Assembly (NCBI GenBank): GCA_964501415.1
Contig: CAZCSL010000015.1
Location: 1-36,195 of the forward strand
DNA from: B1SED10-225 sp964501415
Lineage (GTDB): Bacteria; Bacillota_I; Bacilli_A; Izemoplasmatales; Izemoplasmataceae
Reading direction: 5' to 3'
DNA length: 36,195 bases
The notes beneath the pieces were generated by a model that did no database searches, was not told the DNA's origin, and saw only the letters and a list, made by a program, of their open reading frames with translations. The position numbers were made by a program, and so were the translations under genes. Shown piece after piece: positions 1 through 6,808 of this stretch (positions are counted from its first letter, which is position 1; the number at the start of each line of letters is the position of its first letter).

Positions 1-2
1 GG

Positions 3-31
3 TTGAGAGATTAAGCTTTTACAAGTATAAT
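3..31 (+). promoter_or_regulatory. Sigma-A promoter of pfkA
   Basis: TTGAGA at 3-8 and TATAAT at 26-31 are separated by exactly 17 bases, a near-consensus vegetative promoter. Transcription should start near 38, leaving a leader of about 25 nt with a TGGAGG ribosome-binding site at 51-56. No operator or cre-like palindrome is visible here. Confidence 0.8.
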
Positions 32-62
32 AAGGTAGATAGATATTTAATGGAGGCATATC

Positions 63-1193
63 ATGAAACCAATTAAAAAGATAGGCATTATTACTGGTGG
101 TGGAGATTGTAGTGGCTTAAATGCGGTTATTAGTGCCGTTACCAAAACCGCCATTCGTAAATACAACCTTGAAGTAGTGGGATATATAAAAGGGTATTTA
201 GGTTTATACCAAAATAATTTCATTCAATTGGATGAATCCCGCGTTTCGGGCATCATGCACGAAGGTGGCACCATTTTAAAGACGTCCAATAAAGATAACT
301 TATTTAATTATCGTGTGCAAAAAGAAGACGGTAGTGTTTCTTATGAAGACGTTAGCGATGTTGCGATTGAAAACATGAAAAAAGAAGGCGTCGATGCTTT
401 AATCGTTGTAGGTGGCGATGGCACATTGACAAGCGCACGTGATTTTTACCGCAAAGGCATACCCGTGGTTGGTGTACCTAAAACCATCGATAACGATTTG
501 CCCTCAACCGATGTTACATTTGGCTACAATAGTGCTTTAACCGCTATTGTGGATGCACTGGATAAGATTCATACTACCGCTTTTTCCCATGACCGTGTCA
601 TGGTGATTGAAGTTATGGGTAGACACGCCGGTTGGCTCGCTTTAGAAGGTGGATTGGCAGGTAGCGCTGATGTGATATTAATTCCTGAGATCCCTTATGA
701 TTTAGATAATATTGTTAAAAAAGTTAAAGAACGCGATGAAAGCGGGAAAAATTTTACCATTATCATTATCAGTGAAGGCGCAAAATCCAAAGATGGTGGC
801 GTCCATGTTAGGGAAACGATTGAAGACTCAGCCGATAGTGAACGCCTAGGAGGCGTTGGTGAAGTCGTAACCAAACAATTGGCAAACCTCATCGATAACC
901 ACGAAGTGCGGTACACCAATTTAGCGTACATTCAACGTGGTGGTATTACCTCGCATTTTGATCGTAGTTTGGCGCAACGTTTTGGCGTTATCGCGATCGA
1001 TACGCTCATGCAAGGTGGCGGTGGCAAAATGGTTCGCTACAAAGGCCGTCAAATCGCCCATGTTTCTTTAGAAGAAGTCGTCGGTAAGGGTGAAATGGGT
1101 GAAACTTCTAAAGGCGGCGCTAAGACCGTTGAACCTGGAAACCAAACCGTCGCAGCCGCAAAATCACTAGGTATTAGCTTTGGTGATGAATAA
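63..1193 (+). CDS. pfkA: 6-phosphofructokinase, group III-like with mixed ATP/PPi signature
   Basis: Phosphorylates fructose 6-phosphate to fructose 1,6-bisphosphate in cytosolic glycolysis. Recognised by the nucleotide loop GGGDCSGLNAV (residues 12-22), GGDGT (117-121), the catalytic loop PKTIDND (139-145, general base Asp143) and MGRHAGW (185-191). At 376 aa it is longer than the roughly 320-aa bacterial allosteric enzymes. Gly120 (E. coli 104 position) is the ATP-type residue, but Lys140 (E. coli 124 position) is typical of PPi-dependent and group III enzymes; this combination is known in actinobacterial ATP-PFKs. The effector-site arginines of E. coli PFK (21, 25) align with Ser24 and Lys28, so classical ADP/PEP allostery is probably absent (inference). 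ATP is the more likely donor but PPi cannot be excluded from sequence. The start follows a TGGAGG site. It is co-transcribed with the next small gene, 3 bases downstream. Confidence 0.93.
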   Translation: MKPIKKIGIITGGGDCSGLNAVISAVTKTAIRKYNLEVVGYIKGYLGLYQNNFIQLDESRVSGIMHEGGTILKTSNKDNLFNYRVQKEDGSVSYEDVSDVAIENMKKEGVDALIVVGGDGTLTSARDFYRKGIPVVGVPKTIDNDLPSTDVTFGYNSALTAIVDALDKIHTTAFSHDRVMVIEVMGRHAGWLALEGGLAGSADVILIPEIPYDLDNIVKKVKERDESGKNFTIIIISEGAKSKDGGVHVRETIEDSADSERLGGVGEVVTKQLANLIDNHEVRYTNLAYIQRGGITSHFDRSLAQRFGVIAIDTLMQGGGGKMVRYKGRQIAHVSLEEVVGKGEMGETSKGGAKTVEPGNQTVAAAKSLGISFGDE

Positions 1194-1196
1194 ACG

Positions 1197-1442
1197 ATGG
1201 ATTATCCCATTGATTTTGAAAATTACAATACGGAAGAAATCATTGACATCATCGATTTTTTAAGTTTGATTGAAGCGATGAATGCCTCGTTTGATGAGCG
1301 CAAAATCAGCCTCTTAAAAGACAAACACAAACGTTATTTATCGATTTTAAATAACCAAAGTGAAGCCAAGAGAATCGATAAGGCATTCCAAGCTCAAACG
1401 GGTATTTCTATCTATAAATTCATGAAAAATATAACAGATTAA
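1197..1442 (+). CDS. UPF0223 (YktA-type) small protein
   Basis: An 81-aa cytosolic protein matching the UPF0223 family, with the typical opening DYPID, then TEEIIDIIDFLSLIEA and a C-terminal segment around QTGISIYKFMK. It is predicted all-helical with no membrane segment. The family is widespread in Firmicutes and its function is unknown. It starts 3 bases after the pfkA stop, with a weak GGTGA site inside the end of pfkA, so expression should depend on pfkA transcription. A strong terminator follows at once, which closes a two-gene operon. The family call rests on my recognition of the sequence pattern and a profile search would confirm it. Confidence 0.75.
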   Translation: MDYPIDFENYNTEEIIDIIDFLSLIEAMNASFDERKISLLKDKHKRYLSILNNQSEAKRIDKAFQAQTGISIYKFMKNITD

Positions 1443-1463
1443 AAGGGCTTTAAGCCCTTTTTT
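1441..1463 (+). terminator. Rho-independent terminator of the pfkA operon
   Basis: AAAAGGGCTT pairs with AAGCCCTTTT in a tight hairpin followed by a T run. It overlaps the last stop codon base and ends just before the ribosome-binding site of the next gene, so some read-through into rsuA is possible; no separate rsuA promoter is evident. Confidence 0.85.
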
Positions 1464-1479
1464 GAAAGGTGAATCCAAT

Positions 1480-2187
1480 ATGCGTCTTGATAAACTATTA
1501 TCAAACTTAAAATATGGAAGTCGCAAAGATATCGCAAAAATAGCCAAAAACCACATGATTAAAGTCAACGGTGAAACGATTACTGATGCAAGCCGCCATA
1601 TTAATCCCAAAGAAGATGAGGTTCAAATTGGCTCTGAAGTTGTGCATTATAAAGCGTCATTAACGTTAATGATGCACAAGCGCCAAGGCGTTTTATCGGC
1701 GCGCAAAGATGATAAGGATATTACCGTTATCGATGATTTAAACCCGGATTATCAGCGTTATGATTTACATATCGCGGGTCGCTTGGACAAGGATGCTGAG
1801 GGGTTATTGCTTTTAACGACCGATGGCAAATTACTACATGACATCATTTCACCGCAAAAAAATGTATATAAAACCTATGAAGTCATCACCCAAGATGCTA
1901 TGCCTGATTTGAGTTTATTTAAGCAGCCAATGACACTGACAGATGGTAAAGGAGAACCTTATCAAATTGAGCCCCCAAAAATCATCTTACAAGAGAATCA
2001 AAAGACCGTTATCGCTATTAAAGAAGGGAAGTATCATCAAGTAAAAAACATGTTTAAGGCGATTGGAACTAAAGTAGTGTTTTTAAAAAGAATCGCGATT
2101 GGAGAGTTACAACTACCGAAGGATTTGGCTTTAGGTGAAACCAAAGAGCTCACTCAAAATGAAATCGATAGGATATTTAAAAAATAG
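1480..2187 (+). CDS. rsuA: 16S rRNA pseudouridine synthase, RsuA family
   Basis: Isomerises a uridine of small-subunit rRNA to pseudouridine (U516 in E. coli). An S4 RNA-binding domain occupies about residues 1-55 (MRLDKLLSNLKYGSRKD). The catalytic motif GRLDKDAEGLLLLT lies at 100-113, with Asp103 as the nucleophile. At 235 aa it has the normal family length. RsuA is preferred over RluB because of the short linker and the MMHKRQGVLSA-type strand (64-74), as in Bacillus YtzG. I chose ATG 1480, which has AAAGGTGA at 1465-1472 at good distance; a TTG at 1462 is in frame but sits in the terminator tail. It ends in a bidirectional terminator shared with the convergent cysteine desulfurase. The target nucleotide is inferred from family. 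Confidence 0.88.
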   Translation: MRLDKLLSNLKYGSRKDIAKIAKNHMIKVNGETITDASRHINPKEDEVQIGSEVVHYKASLTLMMHKRQGVLSARKDDKDITVIDDLNPDYQRYDLHIAGRLDKDAEGLLLLTTDGKLLHDIISPQKNVYKTYEVITQDAMPDLSLFKQPMTLTDGKGEPYQIEPPKIILQENQKTVIAIKEGKYHQVKNMFKAIGTKVVFLKRIAIGELQLPKDLALGETKELTQNEIDRIFKK

Positions 2188-2213
2188 TTAGCCGGATTTG
2201 GCTAACTATTTTT
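2181..2213. terminator. Bidirectional terminator between rsuA and the cysteine desulfurase
   Basis: A 13-bp perfect inverted repeat (AAAATAGTTAGCC at 2181-2193 with GGCTAACTATTTT at 2200-2212) encloses a six-base loop. It has A and T runs on both sides, so it can stop transcription from either direction. It overlaps the stop codons of both convergent genes. Confidence 0.9.
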
Positions 2214-3344
2214 GGTTTCATTAGAAGTAATTAGATGTTTTATGACCGCAACAACGTTGTCAATGTCTTCAAAGCGTTCTTGGTCTGAGAAAGAAAATCG
2301 CATGGAACCATATAAGTAATCTTTTGGAACACCTATATGTTTTAAAACGTGTGATGGTTCGATAACTTGAGCATGACAAGCGCTGCCAATCGAGATAAAT
2401 ATACCATGTTCATTTAGTTTAAAAGCCATCATTTGTGCGTCCTCATCTTTAAAGCCTAAATTCAATATACCGGGGATTCTACTATGGTCCAAAGCAGGCC
2501 CGTTCAAACGAAAGTCTATGTTGTTTTTTTCTAGCGATTCGATAAAATAGGCAGCTAAACGCTCGACATGGGCAGTGTTTTCGGGTTTTTGCTGGATGAG
2601 CTCTAAAGCTTTTTCCATGCCGATGATGCCAGGCAAGTTTTCAGTGCCTGCTCGTTTTCCTAATTCATGGCTTCCGCCATGCATATGGTTTTCTAACTTG
2701 TCTGGATTTTTGGCATAAAGCATACCCACGCCTCTTGGTCCATAAAATTTATGGGCTGAAAAACTAACATAATCGATATCAAATGCTTTTAAATCAAGTC
2801 TTTCATGAGCAGGGGCTTGAACCATATCAAGATGTAAAGAAAAGGGATATTCACGTTTTAATTGACACAAGGCCTCAATGTTTTGTTTGGTACCAAGCTC
2901 GTTATTGATATAGATAATACTCACCAAAGAAACTTCTTGATGTTTTAGTATTTGCTTTAGGTGATCCAAATCAACAAAACCAAACGGATCATTTTTTAAA
3001 TAAGTTACATTGCCACCTTGATCTTTTATGAATTGTGCGGTATTTTTTCCCGCTGCGTGTTCGATTGAAGTCGTAACGATGGTTTTATTTGGGTATTTAA
3101 AAAAGTGACTTTTTAACACGGTATTAATCGCTTCAGTCCCACCACTTGTAAAGATGATTTCCTTGTTGGAAACATTAAGCGTTTTTGCGATATTTATTTT
3201 GGCTTGATTATAACGTTTTTTGGCATCGATACCCACATCATGTAAAGAAGAAGGGTTACCATAAAAAGCCAATGCCGATGATTGCATCGCTTCTAAGACT
3301 GCTTTTTTTGGTTTGGTTGTGGCGGCATAATCCATATAAATCAT
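2202..3344 (-). CDS. Cysteine desulfurase, NifS/IscS-like (PLP-dependent)
   Basis: Removes sulfur from L-cysteine to give alanine and an enzyme-bound persulfide, feeding Fe-S cluster, thio-tRNA or other sulfur pathways. It is 380 aa, typical for the family. Visible features are the PLP Lys199 in SFSAHKFYGP, the phosphate-binding SGGTEA (67-72), His96 in IEHAA, Asp173/Gln176 in HLDMVQ, RAGTEN (231-236) and the catalytic Cys323 in SIGSACHAQVIEPSHVL. The short loop around the active Cys, with SxGSAC, points to the NifS/IscS-type group I class rather than SufS. No iscU, thiI or mnmA gene is adjacent, so the acceptor is unknown. It is the last gene of a minus-strand operon behind a redox membrane protein. 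Its AAAGGGGTG ribosome-binding site overlaps the stop codon of the preceding small gene. Confidence 0.9.
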   Translation of the reverse strand: MIYMDYAATTKPKKAVLEAMQSSALAFYGNPSSLHDVGIDAKKRYNQAKINIAKTLNVSNKEIIFTSGGTEAINTVLKSHFFKYPNKTIVTTSIEHAAGKNTAQFIKDQGGNVTYLKNDPFGFVDLDHLKQILKHQEVSLVSIIYINNELGTKQNIEALCQLKREYPFSLHLDMVQAPAHERLDLKAFDIDYVSFSAHKFYGPRGVGMLYAKNPDKLENHMHGGSHELGKRAGTENLPGIIGMEKALELIQQKPENTAHVERLAAYFIESLEKNNIDFRLNGPALDHSRIPGILNLGFKDEDAQMMAFKLNEHGIFISIGSACHAQVIEPSHVLKHIGVPKDYLYGSMRFSFSDQERFEDIDNVVAVIKHLITSNETKNS

Positions 3345-3348
3345 AGCT

Positions 3349-3636
3349 TCACCCCTTTAACGTAATGGTGATGTTATCGCCTTCAAAGTCTAGAAAATCG
3401 AGTTCATCTTCAACATCATCCAAACGAAGCGTTTTTGTGTCTTTCTGCTCGAAAAGTGAAGCCAGTGTTTGAGCAAAATGCTTCATTACGTAAGACTGAT
3501 GAATGATGCAAGGATCATCGTCTTCAAAGAGTTCAACACTTTTTTCTTTGATGGCGGTTTCTTTTACAGGCATATTGACCATTTTACCTTTGTAAATAAC
3601 GTTATCATGGCTTTTTACAATAATTTTATGACGCAT
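3349..3636 (-). CDS. Small acidic protein of unknown function
   Basis: A 95-aa protein I do not recognise. It starts MRHKIIVKSHDN, has a beta-rich first third, a middle helix around HQSYVMKHFAQTLASLF and a strongly acidic C-terminal third (DDVEDELDFLDFEGDN). It has a single cysteine (in DDPCIIH), no signal peptide and no membrane segment, so it is probably cytosolic. The start at 3636 is chosen because GAAAGGTGG lies just upstream; an in-frame start at 3693 lies deep inside the preceding gene and has no such site. It overlaps the end of the CcdA-like gene by 11 bases and leads directly into the cysteine desulfurase, so the three are translationally coupled. A role in sulfur or redox handling is only suggested by that position. 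Confidence 0.7.
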   Translation of the reverse strand: MRHKIIVKSHDNVIYKGKMVNMPVKETAIKEKSVELFEDDDPCIIHQSYVMKHFAQTLASLFEQKDTKTLRLDDVEDELDFLDFEGDNITITLKG

Positions 3637-4834
3637 GAGGTAACCACCTTTCAAATATATTAGGAAGTTCATATCCAATCGCAAGATAGACAAATAATAT
3701 CACCATTGCTAAGAAGAATAAGGCTGTTAAGAGTTTAATCAAAGCTAAGTGTTCTCTAACAAAGTTTGATACTGCCATAACGTTGCGGTTTAAAATAGCA
3801 ATTAAGGCAATGATGATTAAGGGCAGTATAAACATCAAGTTAAACACGATGAGATAAAACGTACCGCTACCCGTAGCCCCTGTTTCAATTAAGGCTAAAA
3901 CAAAGAAATAGATTTGGCCGGTACAAGCCGCTTCTGTGATGCCAATAATCAAACCAACGACAAAAGGAATGACAAACAAGTTAATTCGATGTTTTAGCGT
4001 GATGTTTTCTGTTTTTAAAACATTAGTTAAATAAGTCATGATGCGTTTATTCAAGTTTTTCATAAATTGTGGCAATTGATTTTTAACTTTTTCATATTTT
4101 TCATTTTTGGTGACCAAAAAGTCATAAAACGTAACCACAAAAAACACAAAAGCCAATAGTGCGAAAATACTATACAAAATGATACTGAAATCATTGATCA
4201 ATGATTGTACAAAGGCCGAAGACAAAAGATGAAGTACACCAAGCCCAACGGCCAAATAGGTTGTAAACACGCCTAAGATATAAGCGGCTGAAACCAAAAT
4301 CATGACGCGTTTGTTTTTAACAAAACTAATCAAGGACACAAACATCAAAAGCATCGCAATCGCGCACGGATTGACACCATCTATGAGTCCGGCCACAATT
4401 ACGGTTAATAGACCGCTAAACCCTTCTAAGACAAACCCTTCGCCCAAGACTTTTAATGGTGTATAAGCGCTAGTAAGAATCGTTTCATTTTCCATGCCAT
4501 CCACAATTTCTGTTTTGCCAACGTAAACATCGTCTCCTGCAAATAAAATCGGGACGCTTGCTTGGGTATCATAACTAGCAACATATTGTGAAAACAAACG
4601 GGGTTGTTCTGTGGCATCATATTTTAATACATTCAAGCCTTGATTTTCAAGGGCTTCAAACACCCCTGCGTTTTCTAAAGCTTGGCACTCTGAACATAGG
4701 ACATCATAGAAGTAGACCACGTCATTTAACGTATCCTCATTATGTTCAGAAGCATCTAAATATAGGTTTGTGCTAAGCCATATAAAAAGTGCTAACCACG
4801 CACAAGCTAAAAGAATTTTTTTTGTCATAAGCAT
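3626..4834 (-). CDS. Thioredoxin-CcdA fusion, DsbD-like transmembrane thiol-disulfide transporter
   Basis: A 402-aa membrane protein predicted to pass electrons across the membrane to an extracellular thiol domain. An N-terminal signal anchor (about 6-25) is followed by a thioredoxin-like domain (about 35-115) with the redox pair CSEC (Cys47, Cys50) and a cis-proline at Pro95 (SVP). The rest is a CcdA/DsbD-beta-type core with several membrane helices, carrying the two family cysteines in GVNPCA (Cys157) and EAACTGQIY (Cys304). In most bacteria these are separate proteins, or in DsbD the beta domain is flanked by two periplasmic domains; here one Trx domain precedes the core. The start at 4834 follows GAAAGGA at a good distance. 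It is the first gene of the operon with the orphan protein and the cysteine desulfurase. No cytochrome c genes are visible here, so the partner is unknown. Confidence 0.82.
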   Translation of the reverse strand: MLMTKKILLACAWLALFIWLSTNLYLDASEHNEDTLNDVVYFYDVLCSECQALENAGVFEALENQGLNVLKYDATEQPRLFSQYVASYDTQASVPILFAGDDVYVGKTEIVDGMENETILTSAYTPLKVLGEGFVLEGFSGLLTVIVAGLIDGVNPCAIAMLLMFVSLISFVKNKRVMILVSAAYILGVFTTYLAVGLGVLHLLSSAFVQSLINDFSIILYSIFALLAFVFFVVTFYDFLVTKNEKYEKVKNQLPQFMKNLNKRIMTYLTNVLKTENITLKHRINLFVIPFVVGLIIGITEAACTGQIYFFVLALIETGATGSGTFYLIVFNLMFILPLIIIALIAILNRNVMAVSNFVREHLALIKLLTALFFLAMVILFVYLAIGYELPNIFERWLPHAS

Positions 4835-4854
4835 CGTTTTGTCCTTTCAATATT

Positions 4855-4883
4855 ATTATAGAAGCGAAAAGTTTACTTGTCAA
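4855..4883 (-). promoter_or_regulatory. Perfect sigma-A promoter of the Trx-CcdA operon
   Basis: Read on the minus strand, TTGACA (4883-4878) and TATAAT (4860-4855) are separated by exactly 17 bases, the full consensus. Transcription should begin near 4848, leaving a leader of only about 14 nt that is mostly the GAAAGGA ribosome-binding site. It is divergent from the ylbF promoter. Confidence 0.88.
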
Positions 4884-4925
4884 ACTAAACTAAAGCTTAA
4901 TCAGTCCTTAATTTTACCCGATTCA

Positions 4926-4945
4926 TGTTATAATATACACGGTGA
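4926..4945 (+). promoter_or_regulatory. Extended -10 promoter fused to the ribosome-binding site of ylbF
   Basis: TGTTATAAT at 4926-4934 is an extended -10 element with no good -35. The GGTGA ribosome-binding site begins at 4941, where transcription should start, so the mRNA leader would be about 10 nt. The same arrangement recurs before trmB. Confidence 0.7.
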
Positions 4946-4950
4946 TTCCG

Positions 4951-5361
4951 ATGGATGAGAAACTAATAAATGCGACTTATGACTTGATTGATGAGCTTAA
5001 GTCTTCTAAACTTTTTAAACAAGTCAAGCGTTATCAAAAACAACTGAAGGATAATCGTGAAAGTCAGCTTAAAATCAAGGCTTTTAATGACGCTAAAGCA
5101 CGCTATAAAGAAGCTCAAAAATACAGCTCATTTCACCCCGATTTAAAGCGGTATAAAACCGATTTAAAAGAAGCTAAAATTGCGCTTTTTCAAGACGAAA
5201 ATGTCCAAGCTTATAAAAACGCAAAGAAAGCTTTTCAAGCAAAGCTTGATAACGTTGCTGAAACATTGGCCAAAACCATTTCTACGCATATCGATGTAGA
5301 TATGGTCATTGGTGAAAACGAGGAATGGAGGTTGACCACATGCAAGAAAGACAAAGTTTAA
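4951..5361 (+). CDS. ylbF: YlbF-family regulator (Com_YlbF)
   Basis: A 136-aa, highly charged, all-helical cytosolic protein of the YlbF/YmcA family. In B. subtilis YlbF joins YmcA and YaaT in the complex that tunes RNase Y and thereby mRNA maturation, competence and biofilm formation. The family pattern is seen in the first helix (LINATYDLIDELKSSKLFKQ) and the central helices with FNDAKARYKEAQKYS. I start at ATG 4951 with GGTGA at 4941-4945; a GTG at 4942 is in frame but lies in that site and at the probable transcription start. The last 22 bases overlap ylbG, as expected from the conserved ylbF-ylbG pairing. No ymcA or yaaT is in the window. Confidence 0.82.
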   Translation: MDEKLINATYDLIDELKSSKLFKQVKRYQKQLKDNRESQLKIKAFNDAKARYKEAQKYSSFHPDLKRYKTDLKEAKIALFQDENVQAYKNAKKAFQAKLDNVAETLAKTISTHIDVDMVIGENEEWRLTTCKKDKV

Positions 5362-5573
5362 TCGTCTATTTTAAAAACCCAAAAGTATTAAAACGTCTAA
5401 ATCAATATGGACATATCAGTTATTACCACAAAAAGCGTAAATATGCTGTGTTATACGTTGATGCAAACAAGGTGGATTCACTAAGTGAATCAATCTTGAA
5501 ATTAAGGCATGTACGTCGTATTGAACCTTCGCTTTTAGACAACAGCGCTTATAAAATGGAAGAAGAAAATTAA
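5340..5573 (+). CDS. ylbG: YlbG family protein (UPF0298/DUF2129)
   Basis: A 77-aa cytosolic protein matching the UPF0298/DUF2129 family: an N-terminal strand with SLIVYFKNPKVLKRLNQYGH, then the YYHKKRKYAVLYVD strand pair and LRHVRRIEPS. The family is conserved in Firmicutes next to ylbF and its role is unknown. ATG 5340 is chosen because TGGAGG sits about 8 bases upstream; an ATG at 5325 overlaps that site. The gene begins inside the end of ylbF, so translation is probably coupled. No terminator is evident between it and the rpsP promoter. Confidence 0.82.
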   Translation: MQERQSLIVYFKNPKVLKRLNQYGHISYYHKKRKYAVLYVDANKVDSLSESILKLRHVRRIEPSLLDNSAYKMEEEN

Positions 5574-5607
5574 CGTTGTATTTTTTATTCATGTTAAGTA
5601 AAAAAAC

Positions 5608-5636
5608 TTGACAACCTTTTTCAATTTTGATACACT
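5608..5636 (+). promoter_or_regulatory. Sigma-A promoter of the rpsP operon
   Basis: TTGACA at 5608-5613 and TACACT at 5631-5636 are 17 bases apart. Transcription should start near 5643, followed by AAGGAGG at 5653-5659 and the rpsP ATG at 5668. This is a strong promoter, as expected for a ribosomal protein operon. Confidence 0.82.
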
Positions 5637-5667
5637 TGTTTCGACATTGATTAAGGAGGTTAAAATT

Positions 5668-5940
5668 ATGGCAGTAAAATTAAGATTGCAACGCTTTGGA
5701 ACGAAGAAACGTCCATTTTATCGATTGGTGGCAGCCGAGAGTTATTTAAAGCGTGATGGACGCTATTTAGAAATCGTGGGGACTTACGATCCTAGACAAA
5801 ATCCAACCGCTATTGATATCGATGAGGACCTTGCGCTTAAATGGTTAAATAAAGGTGCGACGCCTACTGATACCGTTAAAAACATCTTAAGCAAACAAGG
5901 TATTATGGCCAAGTACCGTCAAGATAAAAATTCACAGTAA
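5668..5940 (+). CDS. rpsP: 30S ribosomal protein bS16
   Basis: A 90-aa basic protein of the 30S subunit body, recognised by its N-terminus MAVKLRLQRFGTKKRPFYRL, the VAAESYLKRDGRYLEIVGTYDP region and the ALKWLNKGATPTDTVKNILSK helix. The length is normal. The start is set by a full AAGGAGG at 5653-5659; in-frame codons upstream lie in the promoter. It is the first gene of the conserved rpsP-khpA-rimM-trmD-rplS group; ffh, which precedes it in Bacillus, is not present here. Confidence 0.97.
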   Translation: MAVKLRLQRFGTKKRPFYRLVAAESYLKRDGRYLEIVGTYDPRQNPTAIDIDEDLALKWLNKGATPTDTVKNILSKQGIMAKYRQDKNSQ

Positions 5941-5953
5941 GGAGCTTTAATCC

Positions 5954-6202
5954 ATGACTGTTGATTATGAAAAATTGGTGTTGGATTTAATTAAACCATT
6001 GGTGGTACACCCAGAAGATGTAGAGGTTAAAAAACTATCTGATAATGATCAAATGGTGACACTGCAAGTATTGACTCATGCAGATGATTTGGGTCGAGTT
6101 ATCGGTAAGAACGGTCGTATTGCAAACGCGATTAGAACGATAGCTTACGCGAGCGCTTCTAGAGAACATAAAAAAATTACCATCAATATCGATGCTTATT
6201 AA
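5954..6202 (+). CDS. khpA: KH-domain RNA-binding protein KhpA (YlqC)
   Basis: An 82-aa single KH domain. The RNA-contacting GxxG loop is visible as GRVIGKNGRIANAIRT. KhpA works with KhpB in Firmicutes as a global RNA chaperone linked to sRNA binding and cell elongation. It lies 13 bases after rpsP with a GGAG site and is clearly in the same transcript. The normal length and invariant position between rpsP and rimM make the call firm. No khpB is in the window. Confidence 0.93.
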   Translation: MTVDYEKLVLDLIKPLVVHPEDVEVKKLSDNDQMVTLQVLTHADDLGRVIGKNGRIANAIRTIAYASASREHKKITINIDAY

Positions 6203-6222
6203 GGTTCAAATAAGCCGCAAAC

Positions 6223-6269
6223 AGTCTCCTAAGTAGGTTTGGGAGGCTTTTTATTCACTAGTAGGTGAA
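6223..6269 (+). terminator. Possible weak terminator or attenuator hairpin ahead of rimM, plus a small inverted repeat
   Basis: AGTCTCC (6223-6229) can pair with GGAGGCT (6242-6248) with one G-U pair and is followed by TTTTATT. A second inverted repeat, TTCAC/GTGAA (6254-6269), follows. This could lower expression of rimM-trmD relative to rpsP-khpA. Alternative pairings exist, so the call is tentative. Confidence 0.4.
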
Positions 6270-6304
6270 TACATTGTACCATCTATATAAAAGGAGAATC
6301 TATT

Positions 6305-6808
6305 ATGCGTTATATTCCTATTGCGACCATCACAAAACCTCACGGGGTTCATGGTGCGGTAAAAGTCAAAAGTCATACTGACTTTAAGACCGAGCGTTTT
6401 AAAAAAGGGCAAAGACTCTTTGTCTATTTTAAAGAAACGTATTTAGAGGTCACAGTAGAAAAACATCAGAGTCAAAAAGACCATGAAATTTTGACTTTTA
6501 AAGAGTTTAACGCTCCTGAAGCGGTAGAGAAATATCGCGGTTGTGATGTGTTTATCGCTGATGAAGATCGCGCTGAACTAACAGATGATGCCTTTTATTA
6601 TGACGATTTAGAGGGTATGCAAGTCAAGGAAGGTAAACAAGAAATAGGCACTGTAATCCGTGTGGTAGAAATGCCCCAATCGGCCATGTTAAGGGTTAGA
6701 AAACATGATGGTAAAGAAGTGCTTGTTCCTTTTTTGAAAGCGTTTATTGAAAAGGTAGACAAAACAGAACGGATGATTTATATCCATGTAATTGAGGGAT
6801 TGTTATGA
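6305..6808 (+). CDS. rimM: Ribosome maturation factor RimM
   Basis: A 167-aa 16S rRNA processing factor that binds ribosomal protein uS19 and helps assemble the 30S head. The N-terminal beta-barrel opens with IATITKPHGVHGAVKVKSHT. The C-terminal PRC-barrel contains FYYDDLEGMQV and VPFLKAFIEKVD. It starts 8 bases after an AAGGAG site and its end overlaps trmD by 4 bases (ATGA), so the two are translationally coupled, as in most Firmicutes. The length is standard. Confidence 0.95.
   Translation: MRYIPIATITKPHGVHGAVKVKSHTDFKTERFKKGQRLFVYFKETYLEVTVEKHQSQKDHEILTFKEFNAPEAVEKYRGCDVFIADEDRAELTDDAFYYDDLEGMQVKEGKQEIGTVIRVVEMPQSAMLRVRKHDGKEVLVPFLKAFIEKVDKTERMIYIHVIEGLL

Noticed and set aside
1462..1479. 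TTG start of rsuA at 1462
   Set aside because: It sits at the end of the terminator T run with no ribosome-binding site, whereas ATG 1480 has AAAGGTGA.
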